From assembly GCA_903858975.1 (NCBI GenBank), contig CAIOKW010000133.1, forward strand, positions 1 to 6,021: 6,021 bases of DNA. Reading direction: 5' to 3'. Shown one piece after another: positions 1 to 6,021 of this stretch. The notes under the pieces are model-generated. The model worked only from the letters and a program-made list of their open reading frames with translations, was not told the origin of the DNA and did no database searches. Origin of the DNA: Oligoflexia bacterium (GTDB lineage: Bacteria > Bdellovibrionota > UBA1018 > CAIMNF01). A program made the position numbers and the translations under genes. How positions within the stretch are numbered: position 1 is the first letter of the stretch; each line of letters opens with the position of its first letter.

Positions 1-946
1 GCAATAGAAGCACATTTTCCTGAATACCCCCTTCAGAACTAGAGACACTCAATCCATCAACTCGACCCACCTCAACGGAAGCAACCACCGCCGCCCCAAC
101 GCCTCCACTTGACAATGAGTTCGCAATATCACGAATTCGATCAATTGAATTTCTTATAATGATCCTCCTATCTTCAGGAAGTTCCCCCAACTGAGATGAA
201 ATCATTTCAAGAGCAGAAAGGGGCGAGCGTATATCGTGGGACACCTGGTTTGCAACCCGTGCTGTCGCCTCAAATCCAGATCTTTCTACAGCCCGATCTT
301 TTTCTTTTCTCCATTCCGCCGCGATTGCTGAAAACCAACTCCTCACAGTTTCGATTTCGTCAGAACCAACCGGCTCCGACAAATGGATCCCTAACTTTTC
401 ACCCTCTGACATTAACTGAGCTCTAACTCTTCGAATTGGTCCGAGCACTCTAGTCACCCCGAGAAGCTGAATAGTTAACAATACCAATGCCACCATCAAC
501 AATGCCAACAATGACCGATGACGGACCTGTTCCATGTAAATGTTTTCCTCAGAAATGTTTTTAAGAAACTCGAGGCTCGCAATTTTCTCTCCGTTGGAAA
601 GCAAAACCGAACCCTCATGCTTTACCACGCCTCTTTCCGGCGGGCTTTCCGAATGATACTCCCAAATCACCACATTTGCCGCATCAACTAGTCTTCCAAA
701 ACTCCAATGATTAAACTTCCCGTAACTATCGAGATATTTCCTTAATGAAACAAAATCTCCCAAAATGTAATTATCACGGATAATCATCTCAACCGTTTTT
801 GACTCATCAGCAACCTTTTGAACAACATACTTCTCCTGGTAAACATGATCAAAAACTGAAAACCCAATCCCAGACACCAACAGAAAAACGATACTCAGAG
901 CACTTGTAAGCGCAATTGTTCTAAAGAAAAGTTTGGAGCGAATCAC
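1..946 (-). CDS. Membrane sensor histidine kinase, N-terminal part (gene runs off the left edge)
   Basis: The first 315 codons of a two-component sensor kinase are present. I chose the GTG at 946-944 as start: GGAG at 957-954 lies 7 bases upstream, and the codon begins one base after the preceding gene's stop. Visible order: membrane segment 1 (about residues 8-31), a periplasmic sensor loop of roughly 110 residues (32-143), membrane segment 2 (about 144-165), a HAMP-like linker (about 166-215, with LGPIRR and GSDEIETV), then a dimerisation/phosphoacceptor helix with H-box QVSHDIRSPLSALEM. The phosphorylated residue should be His237 (codon 238-236). The N, G1, F and G2 boxes of the ATPase domain are not in the window, so completeness cannot be judged. 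The sensor loop matches no family I recognise. A response regulator may lie farther left. It is the third gene of the operon and probably reports on the transporter or its substrate, which is inference. Confidence 0.93.
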   Translation of the reverse strand, partial: MIRSKLFFRTIALTSALSIVFLLVSGIGFSVFDHVYQEKYVVQKVADESKTVEMIIRDNYILGDFVSLRKYLDSYGKFNHWSFGRLVDAANVVIWEYHSESPPERGVVKHEGSVLLSNGEKIASLEFLKNISEENIYMEQVRHRSLLALLMVALVLLTIQLLGVTRVLGPIRRVRAQLMSEGEKLGIHLSEPVGSDEIETVRSWFSAIAAEWRKEKDRAVERSGFEATARVANQVSHDIRSPLSALEMISSQLGELPEDRRIIIRNSIDRIRDIANSLSSGGVGAAVVASVEVGRVDGLSVSSSEGGIQENVLLL

Positions 947-947
947 T

Positions 948-2327
948 CTAGAGCTCCGTTCTCTTTGCTTTAACATACAGATAATTTACTTCTGCCCCTG
1001 TGGTCGGAGACCGATATCCCAGCTCTTTCGTGGCGGAAATTATATCAAATCCTATTTTTGAGATAAGACTTTCTATCTCATGCTGTGGCCTAGCATACCT
1101 CTTTACGCTTGCATCTCCAAACCTCAACTCTTGGACAGTGGAACCTGCTTCAGAGTCACTCAGTTCAAAAGTGAGTAAGGCAACACCTCCCAAGCAAAGG
1201 ACTCTTCGAATTTCGTAAAGAATTGGTTCGCAATCCGCCACAAACTCCATCAATCCAAATGCCGTAACCACATCTACCCTAAGCGCCCCAATACCCGGTA
1301 ACCCCTTTGAAATATCAAATCTCACAACGCTGTTATAAACCGATAATTCACGGCACCTCTCAACCATGCCCTGAGATATATCGTAGCCATAAAGAAAATT
1401 AGGCTTAACATCTTCAACCTCAATTAATTTCCCAACTAAGCCCACACCGCAGGCGAGATCAACAATGAGTGGATGCATGCCCCTGTATTCTGCGAGTTGC
1501 GCAGACAACCAACGAGGGACTCCGTAATTCGAATCTTTAGTGAAACTTTCATAGCTTAGTGATAGCGAATCATAGACTTGGCTCACACCGCTTTGCTGTT
1601 TCTGATTTGCGTAAATCTTTGCACCCATCCGCTTTTTTGCTATTATGGAAATAATGCCACTTCCGCGCTGGGAGTCTAAGCTATTCAACGGTTCAAATCC
1701 GAGCTCATCTAATAAGATTTTCCACTGATCAATCGTAGGAAAATACTGTGATACTGAGAAATGACTGCTAGCCCCTGGTACTTTTACCGAAAGGTGAGTC
1801 TGAGCCTCACCCATACCTTGATCCCTGATCGTAAAAGTGTTTGATACCACCGAAAAGTCTTTTAGCTTTAACTCCTTTGCTCTAAATATCCCGAGGTGAG
1901 ATGGAACAAAACTTTCTGGGTTCATGCCAAACAAAAACAACTTTCCATCATCACGTAAAACCCTGTGTATCTCTCCCAAAGTTACGCATATCGGATTTAA
2001 CTCTCCGATCGTCGCAAATGCCAAGTACACACCTGAAAAGTATTCCTTTTCAAATGGAAGTGCTCTAGAATCACCTTCCAAAATTTCGACATTTGGAAAG
2101 CTCTTTGCTTCTTCGGCCAAAATCGCAAACATACGCTCATCTTTTTCAAGCATCACGCACTCATGATTCTTAATGAAGCCAAGTGTCCTTCCTGTCCCTG
2201 CACCTATCTCCAGAATAGGCCCGTCCCCACATAGCCCTTCAAATTCTTGGATCGCATTTTTGTCTGATTCCATTTTTTGAAACATCGCTCTATACACTTC
2301 TGAATAATTATAGATATCAATCTTCAC
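948..2327 (-). CDS. Tandem double-domain SAM-dependent methyltransferase
   Basis: A 459-residue soluble protein carrying two class I (Rossmann-fold) methyltransferase domains in a row. Domain 1 (about residues 30-232) has the SAM-binding motif I ILEIGAGTGR (38-47), an acidic motif II residue in VMLEKDE (Glu61), EGDSRALPF (84-92) and the post-motif LRDDGKLFLFG. Domain 2 (about 246-456) has VYDSLSLSYESF, a second motif I IVDLACGVGLVG (288-299), motif II YGYDISQGM (Asp316) and LCLGGVALLTFEL. Both SAM sites look intact. The two halves are clearly diverged, so they probably act on different positions or substrates. The substrate is unknown; a small molecule or peptide is a guess from context. Start: a GTG at 2339 is possible, but the GTG at 2327-2325 has GGAGG (2337-2333) 5 bases upstream and overlaps the previous stop as GTGA, so I prefer it. 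The next gene begins one base after the TAG stop. Confidence 0.92.
   Translation of the reverse strand: MKIDIYNYSEVYRAMFQKMESDKNAIQEFEGLCGDGPILEIGAGTGRTLGFIKNHECVMLEKDERMFAILAEEAKSFPNVEILEGDSRALPFEKEYFSGVYLAFATIGELNPICVTLGEIHRVLRDDGKLFLFGMNPESFVPSHLGIFRAKELKLKDFSVVSNTFTIRDQGMGEAQTHLSVKVPGASSHFSVSQYFPTIDQWKILLDELGFEPLNSLDSQRGSGIISIIAKKRMGAKIYANQKQQSGVSQVYDSLSLSYESFTKDSNYGVPRWLSAQLAEYRGMHPLIVDLACGVGLVGKLIEVEDVKPNFLYGYDISQGMVERCRELSVYNSVVRFDISKGLPGIGALRVDVVTAFGLMEFVADCEPILYEIRRVLCLGGVALLTFELSDSEAGSTVQELRFGDASVKRYARPQHEIESLISKIGFDIISATKELGYRSPTTGAEVNYLYVKAKRTEL
954..957 (-). promoter_or_regulatory. Ribosome-binding site GGAG of the histidine kinase gene
   Basis: GGAG sits in the last codons of the methyltransferase gene, 7 bases before the kinase GTG at 946. 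It supports a non-ATG start one base after the previous stop. Confidence 0.65.
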
Positions 2328-4720
2328 TCGAGCCTCCACTTCAAAGTGCTCAAATCGAGCGTATGTAATCCGAGCTGACCTATTGTTGGCGATTCAAGCT
2401 CCCTCGCAATCCACAGAGTACCATTTTGTGATCCCACAAACGAAAGTGGACAATCTTCTCCGACAAGCCCTAAAGCTTCGCGATACAATTGAATTTGCTC
2501 AACCTTCTCCTCCCGGGCAGTCGCTGCATCAAGCAGCTTATCTACCTTTGCATTTGAGTAACCACTAAAGTTGTATTGCTGGTTAGTCTTAATGAGTGGA
2601 CTCAGCAATGCATCTGGGTGCACGAAGTCTGGAATAAACCCGAAAAGGAGGGCCTGGTGTGCTCCGGTTGCTCCACGTCTGGCTAATTCTCCAATGGGTA
2701 CCTTTGTAAATCGTATTCCTATACCTTTTTTTTCAAAACTTTTCGCAATTTCCTCATTGTAGACTTCCTCAAACTTAGCGCTTGAGTTTGCGTATAGAAT
2801 TTCAACAGGTCCTTTGAAATCAAACTCACCCTCGGGGGGGTTCCCGAGACTTGTAAATAAGTTCCATGAAAAGGGCAAACCAAGCTCAACCGGGCCCCAG
2901 GCATGATACGTTCGCAAGGATGCACTTTGAAAAAATCTCAAAAAGCTGCACCTTTTTAAAGGCGTGTCGAACTGAGGGTCATGATTGTTGAGGACTAATA
3001 ATATAGTCTGCAGAGTCTTATAATCAAATAGCCTGTAACGCTTATCCTTAAAATCTGGCGGAAGATCGAGAATATCGTAGACCTCTTTAGCTTGAAAGTC
3101 TGAGCTAAATTCGACCTCTCTTGGGCCCGCTCCATCAAAGTACTTCACCCGCTCTAAGAATATTCTTCCATTAGTATTTTCGCGGACTGCGAATTTTCCT
3201 GTGCCAATAACTTCACCATTTTGAAGCCGTTTAAATACCCTAAAGTATGGGGAAGCCAAAATCGCAGGCATCAAGGAAAACTTCTGTCTAAAAATGAAAT
3301 TGAGTGTCCTGTCGTCAACCCTCCTGATCTCTTTAAGCCTTCCAAAGGCCCAATCTCCATTCTTTCCGAGATACTTACGCGCCTCCAATAACGTGTTTAT
3401 AACATCATCACTCGCTACGGGATCCCCATTACTAAATCGAGCGTCTTGACTTAACTTAATTTCCAATCCTTCATTATTAGCGCTCCACCTTAGTGAGCGC
3501 GCAAGGACAGGGGTAAGGTTATTCTTGCTGTCATACTCAAAAAGCCCATGAAAAACTTGACTTGAAACCAGCAGGGAGCCTGAATCGAGTGCCTTATAAG
3601 GAATGAGATCGCTTGGCACAGACTGAAGCAAGACTTTTACAAGGGGATGATTTTTTTCAGAAACAGATGCAACTGAAAAGGAGACATTTGCTGGAAGCGC
3701 TTGAGCAACCAGAGCTCCAATAACAACGCCCATTTGCGACAGGCCCCTTATTACTATAAACGCACTCAGTCTCGATTGTGGTTGCTCTATTTTTTGCAGT
3801 ACCGAGGTCTGGGCAAGATTAAACACACCATTCCCTACTCCTATTCCCACCACTGAGAAAATGGCGATCCATAAATTTGCAAAATTCAAATAAAACATCG
3901 ACGCCGCACCAAGGGCACTCAAGCCTACCAACATTAACTTGCTGCTGTGCTTTTCAACCCAAATATGATTGAGAAATAGTACCGTTATCGTATTAAAGCT
4001 GAGCGTAAGAAAGAACACTGTTGATATCAGGGTTGCCCCAGACGAGTACCTTTGAATCAACAATGGAACTTCGACGACACTAAATATCCCTCCAAAAATC
4101 CAAAGTAGAACTGTTACAACCGCAGTAAATCCAAAAACCCTTGAGGCAAAATCATGGCGCCAATTCGCACGACCATTCGCTGTCATTCGCAATGAATTAT
4201 CGACTTTATCAGCAATGTCTCCTACTAAAAAAATCGTGATACAAACGATCACCAAATCTACAGCATATAGAACCCTAAGATCCTTGGAAATCACCGGTAT
4301 TGCGATTGATGCACTTAAGGTTGCAACAGAAGCCCAACCCTGGAGTCCCTTATTCCCTAATCTAAAGTCTGAACCGGCCAGTCTTGGCAATTCACTAATC
4401 AAAATGTTCGCCAAGAGGCTAACTGAAAATAGACGAACAAATAGAAATCCCAATACCAATTCTCCACTTATAAAGCTTCCGAGGAGATTTAAAGTTGAGC
4501 CCAACAGGCAAACTCCAACTAGGGACTTTAGTCGAATCCGATCCCTGAAGAAAAATGAAACAATCAACGAACAAAGGGTGCCCACAGCTTGAATGATTGC
4601 AACTCGGGCAGGTTGTGAGAACTGTGAGGACAGAAAAGAAGTATGAATGAGGGGACCTATTGAAACTAAGAATGCAGAAAACTGGGTCAATAAAAACAAT
4701 GCGAGGTACTTAATTGGCAT
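2324..4720 (-). CDS. MFS transporter fused to a cluster-C extracellular solute-binding protein (SBP_bac_5 type)
   Basis: A 798-residue membrane protein in one uninterrupted frame. Residues about 1-342 form an MFS permease, most like drug-efflux members (GIGVGNGVFNLAQTSVLQKI; SRLSAFIVIRGLSQMGVVIGAL). I count about 11 hydrophobic segments, near 5-25, 40-58, 67-85, 88-108, 127-146, 150-167, 195-216, 229-251, 261-279, 282-303 and 318-341. Motif A between segments 2 and 3 is degenerate (FFFRDRIRLK). Residues about 359-798 form a peptide/nickel-type solute-binding domain: VLLQSVPSDLIP, VFHGLFEYD, LARSLRWS, LSQDARFSNGDPVASDDV (423-440), GTGKFAVREN (506-515), and YSNAKVDKLLDAA near the end. It is somewhat short for this family but covers both lobes. 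It has no signal peptide of its own; the odd number of segments would place it outside the cytoplasm. Likely role: capture of a peptide-like ligand linked to transport or sensing; direction and substrate are unknown. The ATG start has only a weak ribosome site (GGA 6 bases, or AGGGA 11 bases, upstream). Confidence 0.93.
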   Translation of the reverse strand: MPIKYLALFLLTQFSAFLVSIGPLIHTSFLSSQFSQPARVAIIQAVGTLCSLIVSFFFRDRIRLKSLVGVCLLGSTLNLLGSFISGELVLGFLFVRLFSVSLLANILISELPRLAGSDFRLGNKGLQGWASVATLSASIAIPVISKDLRVLYAVDLVIVCITIFLVGDIADKVDNSLRMTANGRANWRHDFASRVFGFTAVVTVLLWIFGGIFSVVEVPLLIQRYSSGATLISTVFFLTLSFNTITVLFLNHIWVEKHSSKLMLVGLSALGAASMFYLNFANLWIAIFSVVGIGVGNGVFNLAQTSVLQKIEQPQSRLSAFIVIRGLSQMGVVIGALVAQALPANVSFSVASVSEKNHPLVKVLLQSVPSDLIPYKALDSGSLLVSSQVFHGLFEYDSKNNLTPVLARSLRWSANNEGLEIKLSQDARFSNGDPVASDDVINTLLEARKYLGKNGDWAFGRLKEIRRVDDRTLNFIFRQKFSLMPAILASPYFRVFKRLQNGEVIGTGKFAVRENTNGRIFLERVKYFDGAGPREVEFSSDFQAKEVYDILDLPPDFKDKRYRLFDYKTLQTILLVLNNHDPQFDTPLKRCSFLRFFQSASLRTYHAWGPVELGLPFSWNLFTSLGNPPEGEFDFKGPVEILYANSSAKFEEVYNEEIAKSFEKKGIGIRFTKVPIGELARRGATGAHQALLFGFIPDFVHPDALLSPLIKTNQQYNFSGYSNAKVDKLLDAATAREEKVEQIQLYREALGLVGEDCPLSFVGSQNGTLWIARELESPTIGQLGLHTLDLSTLKWRLE
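2333..2337 (-). promoter_or_regulatory. Ribosome-binding site GGAGG that decides the methyltransferase start
   Basis: GGAGG lies inside the last codons of the transporter fusion gene, 5 bases before the GTG at 2327. That GTG overlaps the TGA stop (GTGA), which points to translational coupling. The alternative GTG at 2339 has no such site. Confidence 0.75.
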
Positions 4721-4741
4721 CGCGTATCCATTCCCTAAAAG

Positions 4742-4756
4742 TGATATTAAATATCA
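4742..4756. promoter_or_regulatory. Dyad TGATAT-TAA-ATATCA, possible operator
   Basis: Perfect 6-base inverted arms surround a 3-base centre. It lies just downstream of the possible -10 box and covers the expected transcription start, a usual place for a repressor site. In an AT-rich gap such a dyad may be chance. Confidence 0.3.
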
Positions 4757-4785
4757 ATTGTATAAGAAATTCGTGGTACATTAAA
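4757..4785 (-). promoter_or_regulatory. Possible sigma-70 type promoter of the transporter-methyltransferase-kinase operon
   Basis: On the minus strand TACAAT (4762-4757) matches the -10 consensus at 5 of 6 bases. TTTAAT (4785-4780) lies 17 bases upstream as a poor -35 (3 of 6). Transcription would start near 4750, about 30 bases before the ATG. The weak -35 would fit an activator-dependent promoter, but the call rests on sequence likeness alone. Confidence 0.3.
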
Positions 4786-4789
4786 CCAC
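4773..4789. promoter_or_regulatory. Dyad GTGGT-N7-ACCAC over the possible -35 box
   Basis: Five-base inverted arms (4773-4777 and 4785-4789) are separated by ACATTAA. It is the only GC-rich symmetry in the AT-rich gap and overlaps the poor -35 hexamer, so it could bind a regulator. As RNA the stem is too short to act as a terminator by itself. Confidence 0.25.
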
Positions 4790-4837
4790 AACCCTATATC
4801 AATTTAACCTCAAGGGTGCGTTCGCTTATATTCGCAC

Positions 4838-5554
4838 TCAATGCCAAGTTCGTGGAGGGCGACCATCATCGTCTTCCCTGGATTCATCCTTCACGAGCCT
4901 CAAGTGAGAGGCGGGGCGCTTCTTAGCACTACTTGAGCGCTGCTTTTTGAACTGAAAGCCCTTTGCCTGAAGCCACATAAAGAGGAAGCCCGCGCCCATC
5001 CCTGACAAATGCGCAATCGCACTCAAGCGACCCTGGCCTGAATAGAGGGTCTGGAGAAACTCAATTCCCGCGATCACCCAAATAAATTGCTTCGCCTTCA
5101 TCGGAAGGAACATCATGAAAAGCATTTCGCGGTCTGGAAACAAAATCCCATAGGCGAGCAATAATCCATAAATCCCACCCGAAGCTCCCACCATCGGAAG
5201 TCCCAGGTAGAGTGGATTATTCATGAGCAACTGCATGACGAGGTAAAAGAGTCCCGCCATGGTCGTGCAGTAGAAGTAATAAGTGAGCATCTTCCGACGG
5301 CCCCAAATCGCCTCAATGTCTGATCCCACAAATACGAGCACCATCATATTGAGAACGAGGTGCATGACATCTGCATGTAGGAACCCGTAGGTGAAAACCT
5401 GCCAGATTTTTCCGGAGAGCACTTCTAAAGGAATGAGTGCAAGCCATCCTTTAATGTTTCCACCGAAAAACTGATCAATCACCGCCTCTACGACAAATAC
5501 GCCCACGTAGATGTAGAGGAGCTTTTTCATGGTTTCGCTAATTCTGAGTTGCAT
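4838..5554 (-). CDS. Rhomboid-family intramembrane serine protease
   Basis: A 238-residue polytopic membrane protein that should cleave other membrane proteins within the bilayer. It shows the rhomboid signature set: WQVFTYGFLHADVMHLVLN with the HxxxN element (His65-Asn69), the catalytic serine in GASGGIYG (Ser125, codon 5182-5180) and the catalytic histidine in AIAHLSGMGAGF (His182, codon 5011-5009). Both members of the Ser-His dyad are present, so it is predicted active. About six membrane segments are seen (near 11-28, 58-78, 90-111, 118-138, 145-168, 176-198). A 40-residue tail follows, first basic (KKQRSSSAKKR), then acidic (DESREDDD), ending PPRTWH. Start: the frame is open farther upstream, but the ATG at 5554-5552 has GGAGG (5565-5561) 6 bases before it and begins directly before the first hydrophobic segment. 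It overlaps the end of the epimerase gene by 17 bases, so the two are co-transcribed. The substrate is unknown. Confidence 0.95.
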   Translation of the reverse strand: MQLRISETMKKLLYIYVGVFVVEAVIDQFFGGNIKGWLALIPLEVLSGKIWQVFTYGFLHADVMHLVLNMMVLVFVGSDIEAIWGRRKMLTYYFYCTTMAGLFYLVMQLLMNNPLYLGLPMVGASGGIYGLLLAYGILFPDREMLFMMFLPMKAKQFIWVIAGIEFLQTLYSGQGRLSAIAHLSGMGAGFLFMWLQAKGFQFKKQRSSSAKKRPASHLRLVKDESREDDDGRPPRTWH

Positions 5555-5972
5555 GGCTTGCCTCCATGAGTTCAATGAGAACTCCACCTGCCGTTGCAGG
5601 ATGAATAAAATTGATACGCATCTCTTGAGCGCCGAGTTTCGGTGCTTCATACGTAAATTTAAAACCTTCTTTTTTTAGGGTATCTGAAAGGGAATCAAGC
5701 GTGCCTGACTCGACCTGAAAGGAAAGATGATGAATTCCCGCTCCGCGTTTTTCGATAAACTTTGCGACTGACCCTGCAGGATCGAGCACTTCAAGGAGTT
5801 CTAGATGCGGGGGCGTTCCTTCGAGATTAAAGAAGTGAACATTCACGCCTTGGTCTTTGACCTCTTCGCTCACGCCACGGGTGATCCCTAGGATTCGAAA
5901 TAATTTTTCTAATTGGGTATTCCCACTCGCGGTCGCAATACCGATGTGATTGAGAGTCACTTTTGCTGTCAT
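5538..5972 (-). CDS. mce: Methylmalonyl-CoA epimerase (VOC/glyoxalase fold)
   Basis: A 144-residue cytoplasmic enzyme of the vicinal-oxygen-chelate superfamily. It interconverts the (S) and (R) forms of methylmalonyl-CoA in the propionyl-CoA to succinyl-CoA route. The two βαβββ halves are visible: LNHIGIATAS at the start (metal ligand His9, codon 5948-5946), PHLELLEVLDP (Glu58 in the second ligand position), GAGIHHLSFQVE (His81 or His82) and GGVLIELMEA at the end (Glu134, ligand and catalytic base position). The length is normal for the family. The ATG at 5972-5970 is the first in-frame start after a TAA 12 bases upstream. It has no clear Shine-Dalgarno sequence; the upstream bases are TCTATTCCC. 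The mutase partner is not in the window. It is the first visible gene of a pair with the rhomboid protease, with no obvious functional link. Another VOC enzyme is the main alternative, but the motif spacing favours the epimerase. Confidence 0.93.
   Translation of the reverse strand: MTAKVTLNHIGIATASGNTQLEKLFRILGITRGVSEEVKDQGVNVHFFNLEGTPPHLELLEVLDPAGSVAKFIEKRGAGIHHLSFQVESGTLDSLSDTLKKEGFKFTYEAPKLGAQEMRINFIHPATAGGVLIELMEASHATQN
5561..5565 (-). promoter_or_regulatory. Ribosome-binding site GGAGG that decides the rhomboid start
   Basis: GGAGG lies within the end of the epimerase gene, 6 bases before the rhomboid ATG at 5554. A later ATG at 5530-5528 has no comparable site, so the 17-base gene overlap is probably real. 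Confidence 0.75.
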
Positions 5973-6021
5973 GGGAATAGATTAACGAAAAAAAAAGGAG
6001 CCGTCATCACCTTCGCTGTAC

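Larger units (their letters stand above)
4751..4804. repeat. Nine-base direct repeat ATATCAATT, two copies 45 bases apart
   Basis: Copies lie at 4751-4759 and 4796-4804 on the plus strand. The left copy shares its ATATCA with the dyad at 4742-4756. The two copies flank the possible promoter and may be paired binding sites. Low sequence complexity makes chance a real alternative. Confidence 0.3.
4721..4837. other. AT-rich gap between the rhomboid gene and the transporter operon
   Basis: This 117-base stretch holds no gene. It separates the epimerase-rhomboid pair from the three-gene operon on the same strand. It contains a weak promoter-like pair, two short dyads, a 9-base direct repeat and a weak hairpin next to the rhomboid stop. 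Read-through from the rhomboid gene cannot be excluded, because no strong terminator is visible. Confidence 0.7.

Noticed and set aside
196..426. Plus-strand open frame of 76 codons
   Set aside because: It lies opposite the kinase HAMP/H-box coding region, has low-complexity composition and no ribosome-binding site. It is a shadow of the real gene.
2719..2925. Minus-strand open frame of 68 codons
   Set aside because: It is an alternate frame inside the solute-binding domain, which is clearly coding in the other frame.
4215..4592. Plus-strand open frame of 125 codons
   Set aside because: It is antisense to the MFS membrane segments; the protein resembles no family and is rich in Thr, Arg and Asn as expected for the complement of hydrophobic codons.
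2324..4720. Reading the transporter fusion as two genes merged by a sequencing error
   Set aside because: An indel at the seven-A run would leave an 11-segment permease ending at once and a binding domain with no signal peptide or start site, which is less sensible than the fusion. The idea is kept open only as a check.
4816..4837. Hairpin GTGCG-N12-CGCAC directly after the rhomboid stop as a rho-independent terminator
   Set aside because: Only five pairs, a long loop and no T run follow, so it is not supported as a terminator.
5988..6021. Run of nine T on the minus strand before the epimerase gene, as a terminator of an upstream gene
   Set aside because: The best stem I can draw before it is GAAGG/CCTTT with an 11-base loop and one wobble, too weak; the window ends before more sequence can be seen. 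The AAAAAAAAAGGAG on the plus strand also has no start codon at a proper distance.

Overview
The window holds five protein-coding genes, all read on the minus strand (right to left). There is no RNA gene, insertion sequence, CRISPR array or other mobile element that I can support. The organism looks like a diderm proteobacterium-like predator or relative. My best guess, from memory of family style and not from any search, is Bdellovibrionota. The hints are the histidine-kinase H-box style (SHDIRSPLSALEM), a rhomboid protease whose tail runs from basic to acidic and ends in PPRTWH, a methylmalonyl-CoA epimerase, and moderate GC.

Right side (about 4838-6021): two ordinary chromosomal genes. A methylmalonyl-CoA epimerase (5538-5972) overlaps by 17 bases a rhomboid-family intramembrane serine protease (4838-5554). 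The rhomboid ribosome-binding site, GGAGG, lies inside the end of the epimerase gene.

Middle (4721-4837): a 117-base AT-rich gap with a weak promoter-like pair, two short dyads and a 9-base direct repeat. It is the likely control region of the next block.

Left side (1-4720): a tightly packed three-gene operon that continues off the left edge. The first gene encodes an unusual 798-residue fusion of a major-facilitator (MFS) transporter with a cluster-C (SBP_bac_5 type) solute-binding domain. Its stop overlaps by 4 bases (GTGA) the start of a 459-residue protein made of two tandem SAM-dependent methyltransferase domains. One base after that stop begins a membrane sensor histidine kinase. Only its sensor, HAMP and H-box part is present; the ATPase domain lies outside the window.

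The most interesting point is the fusion. The MFS part has about 11 membrane segments, not 12, so with a cytoplasmic N-terminus its C-terminus should end up outside. That is the side a solute-binding domain needs. Transporter, receptor domain, methyltransferase pair and sensor kinase under apparent translational coupling suggest one system that moves, modifies and senses a small molecule or peptide. The substrate cannot be read from the sequence. The operon also looks lower in GC in sampled rows than the epimerase-rhomboid pair, which is consistent with, but does not prove, separate origin.
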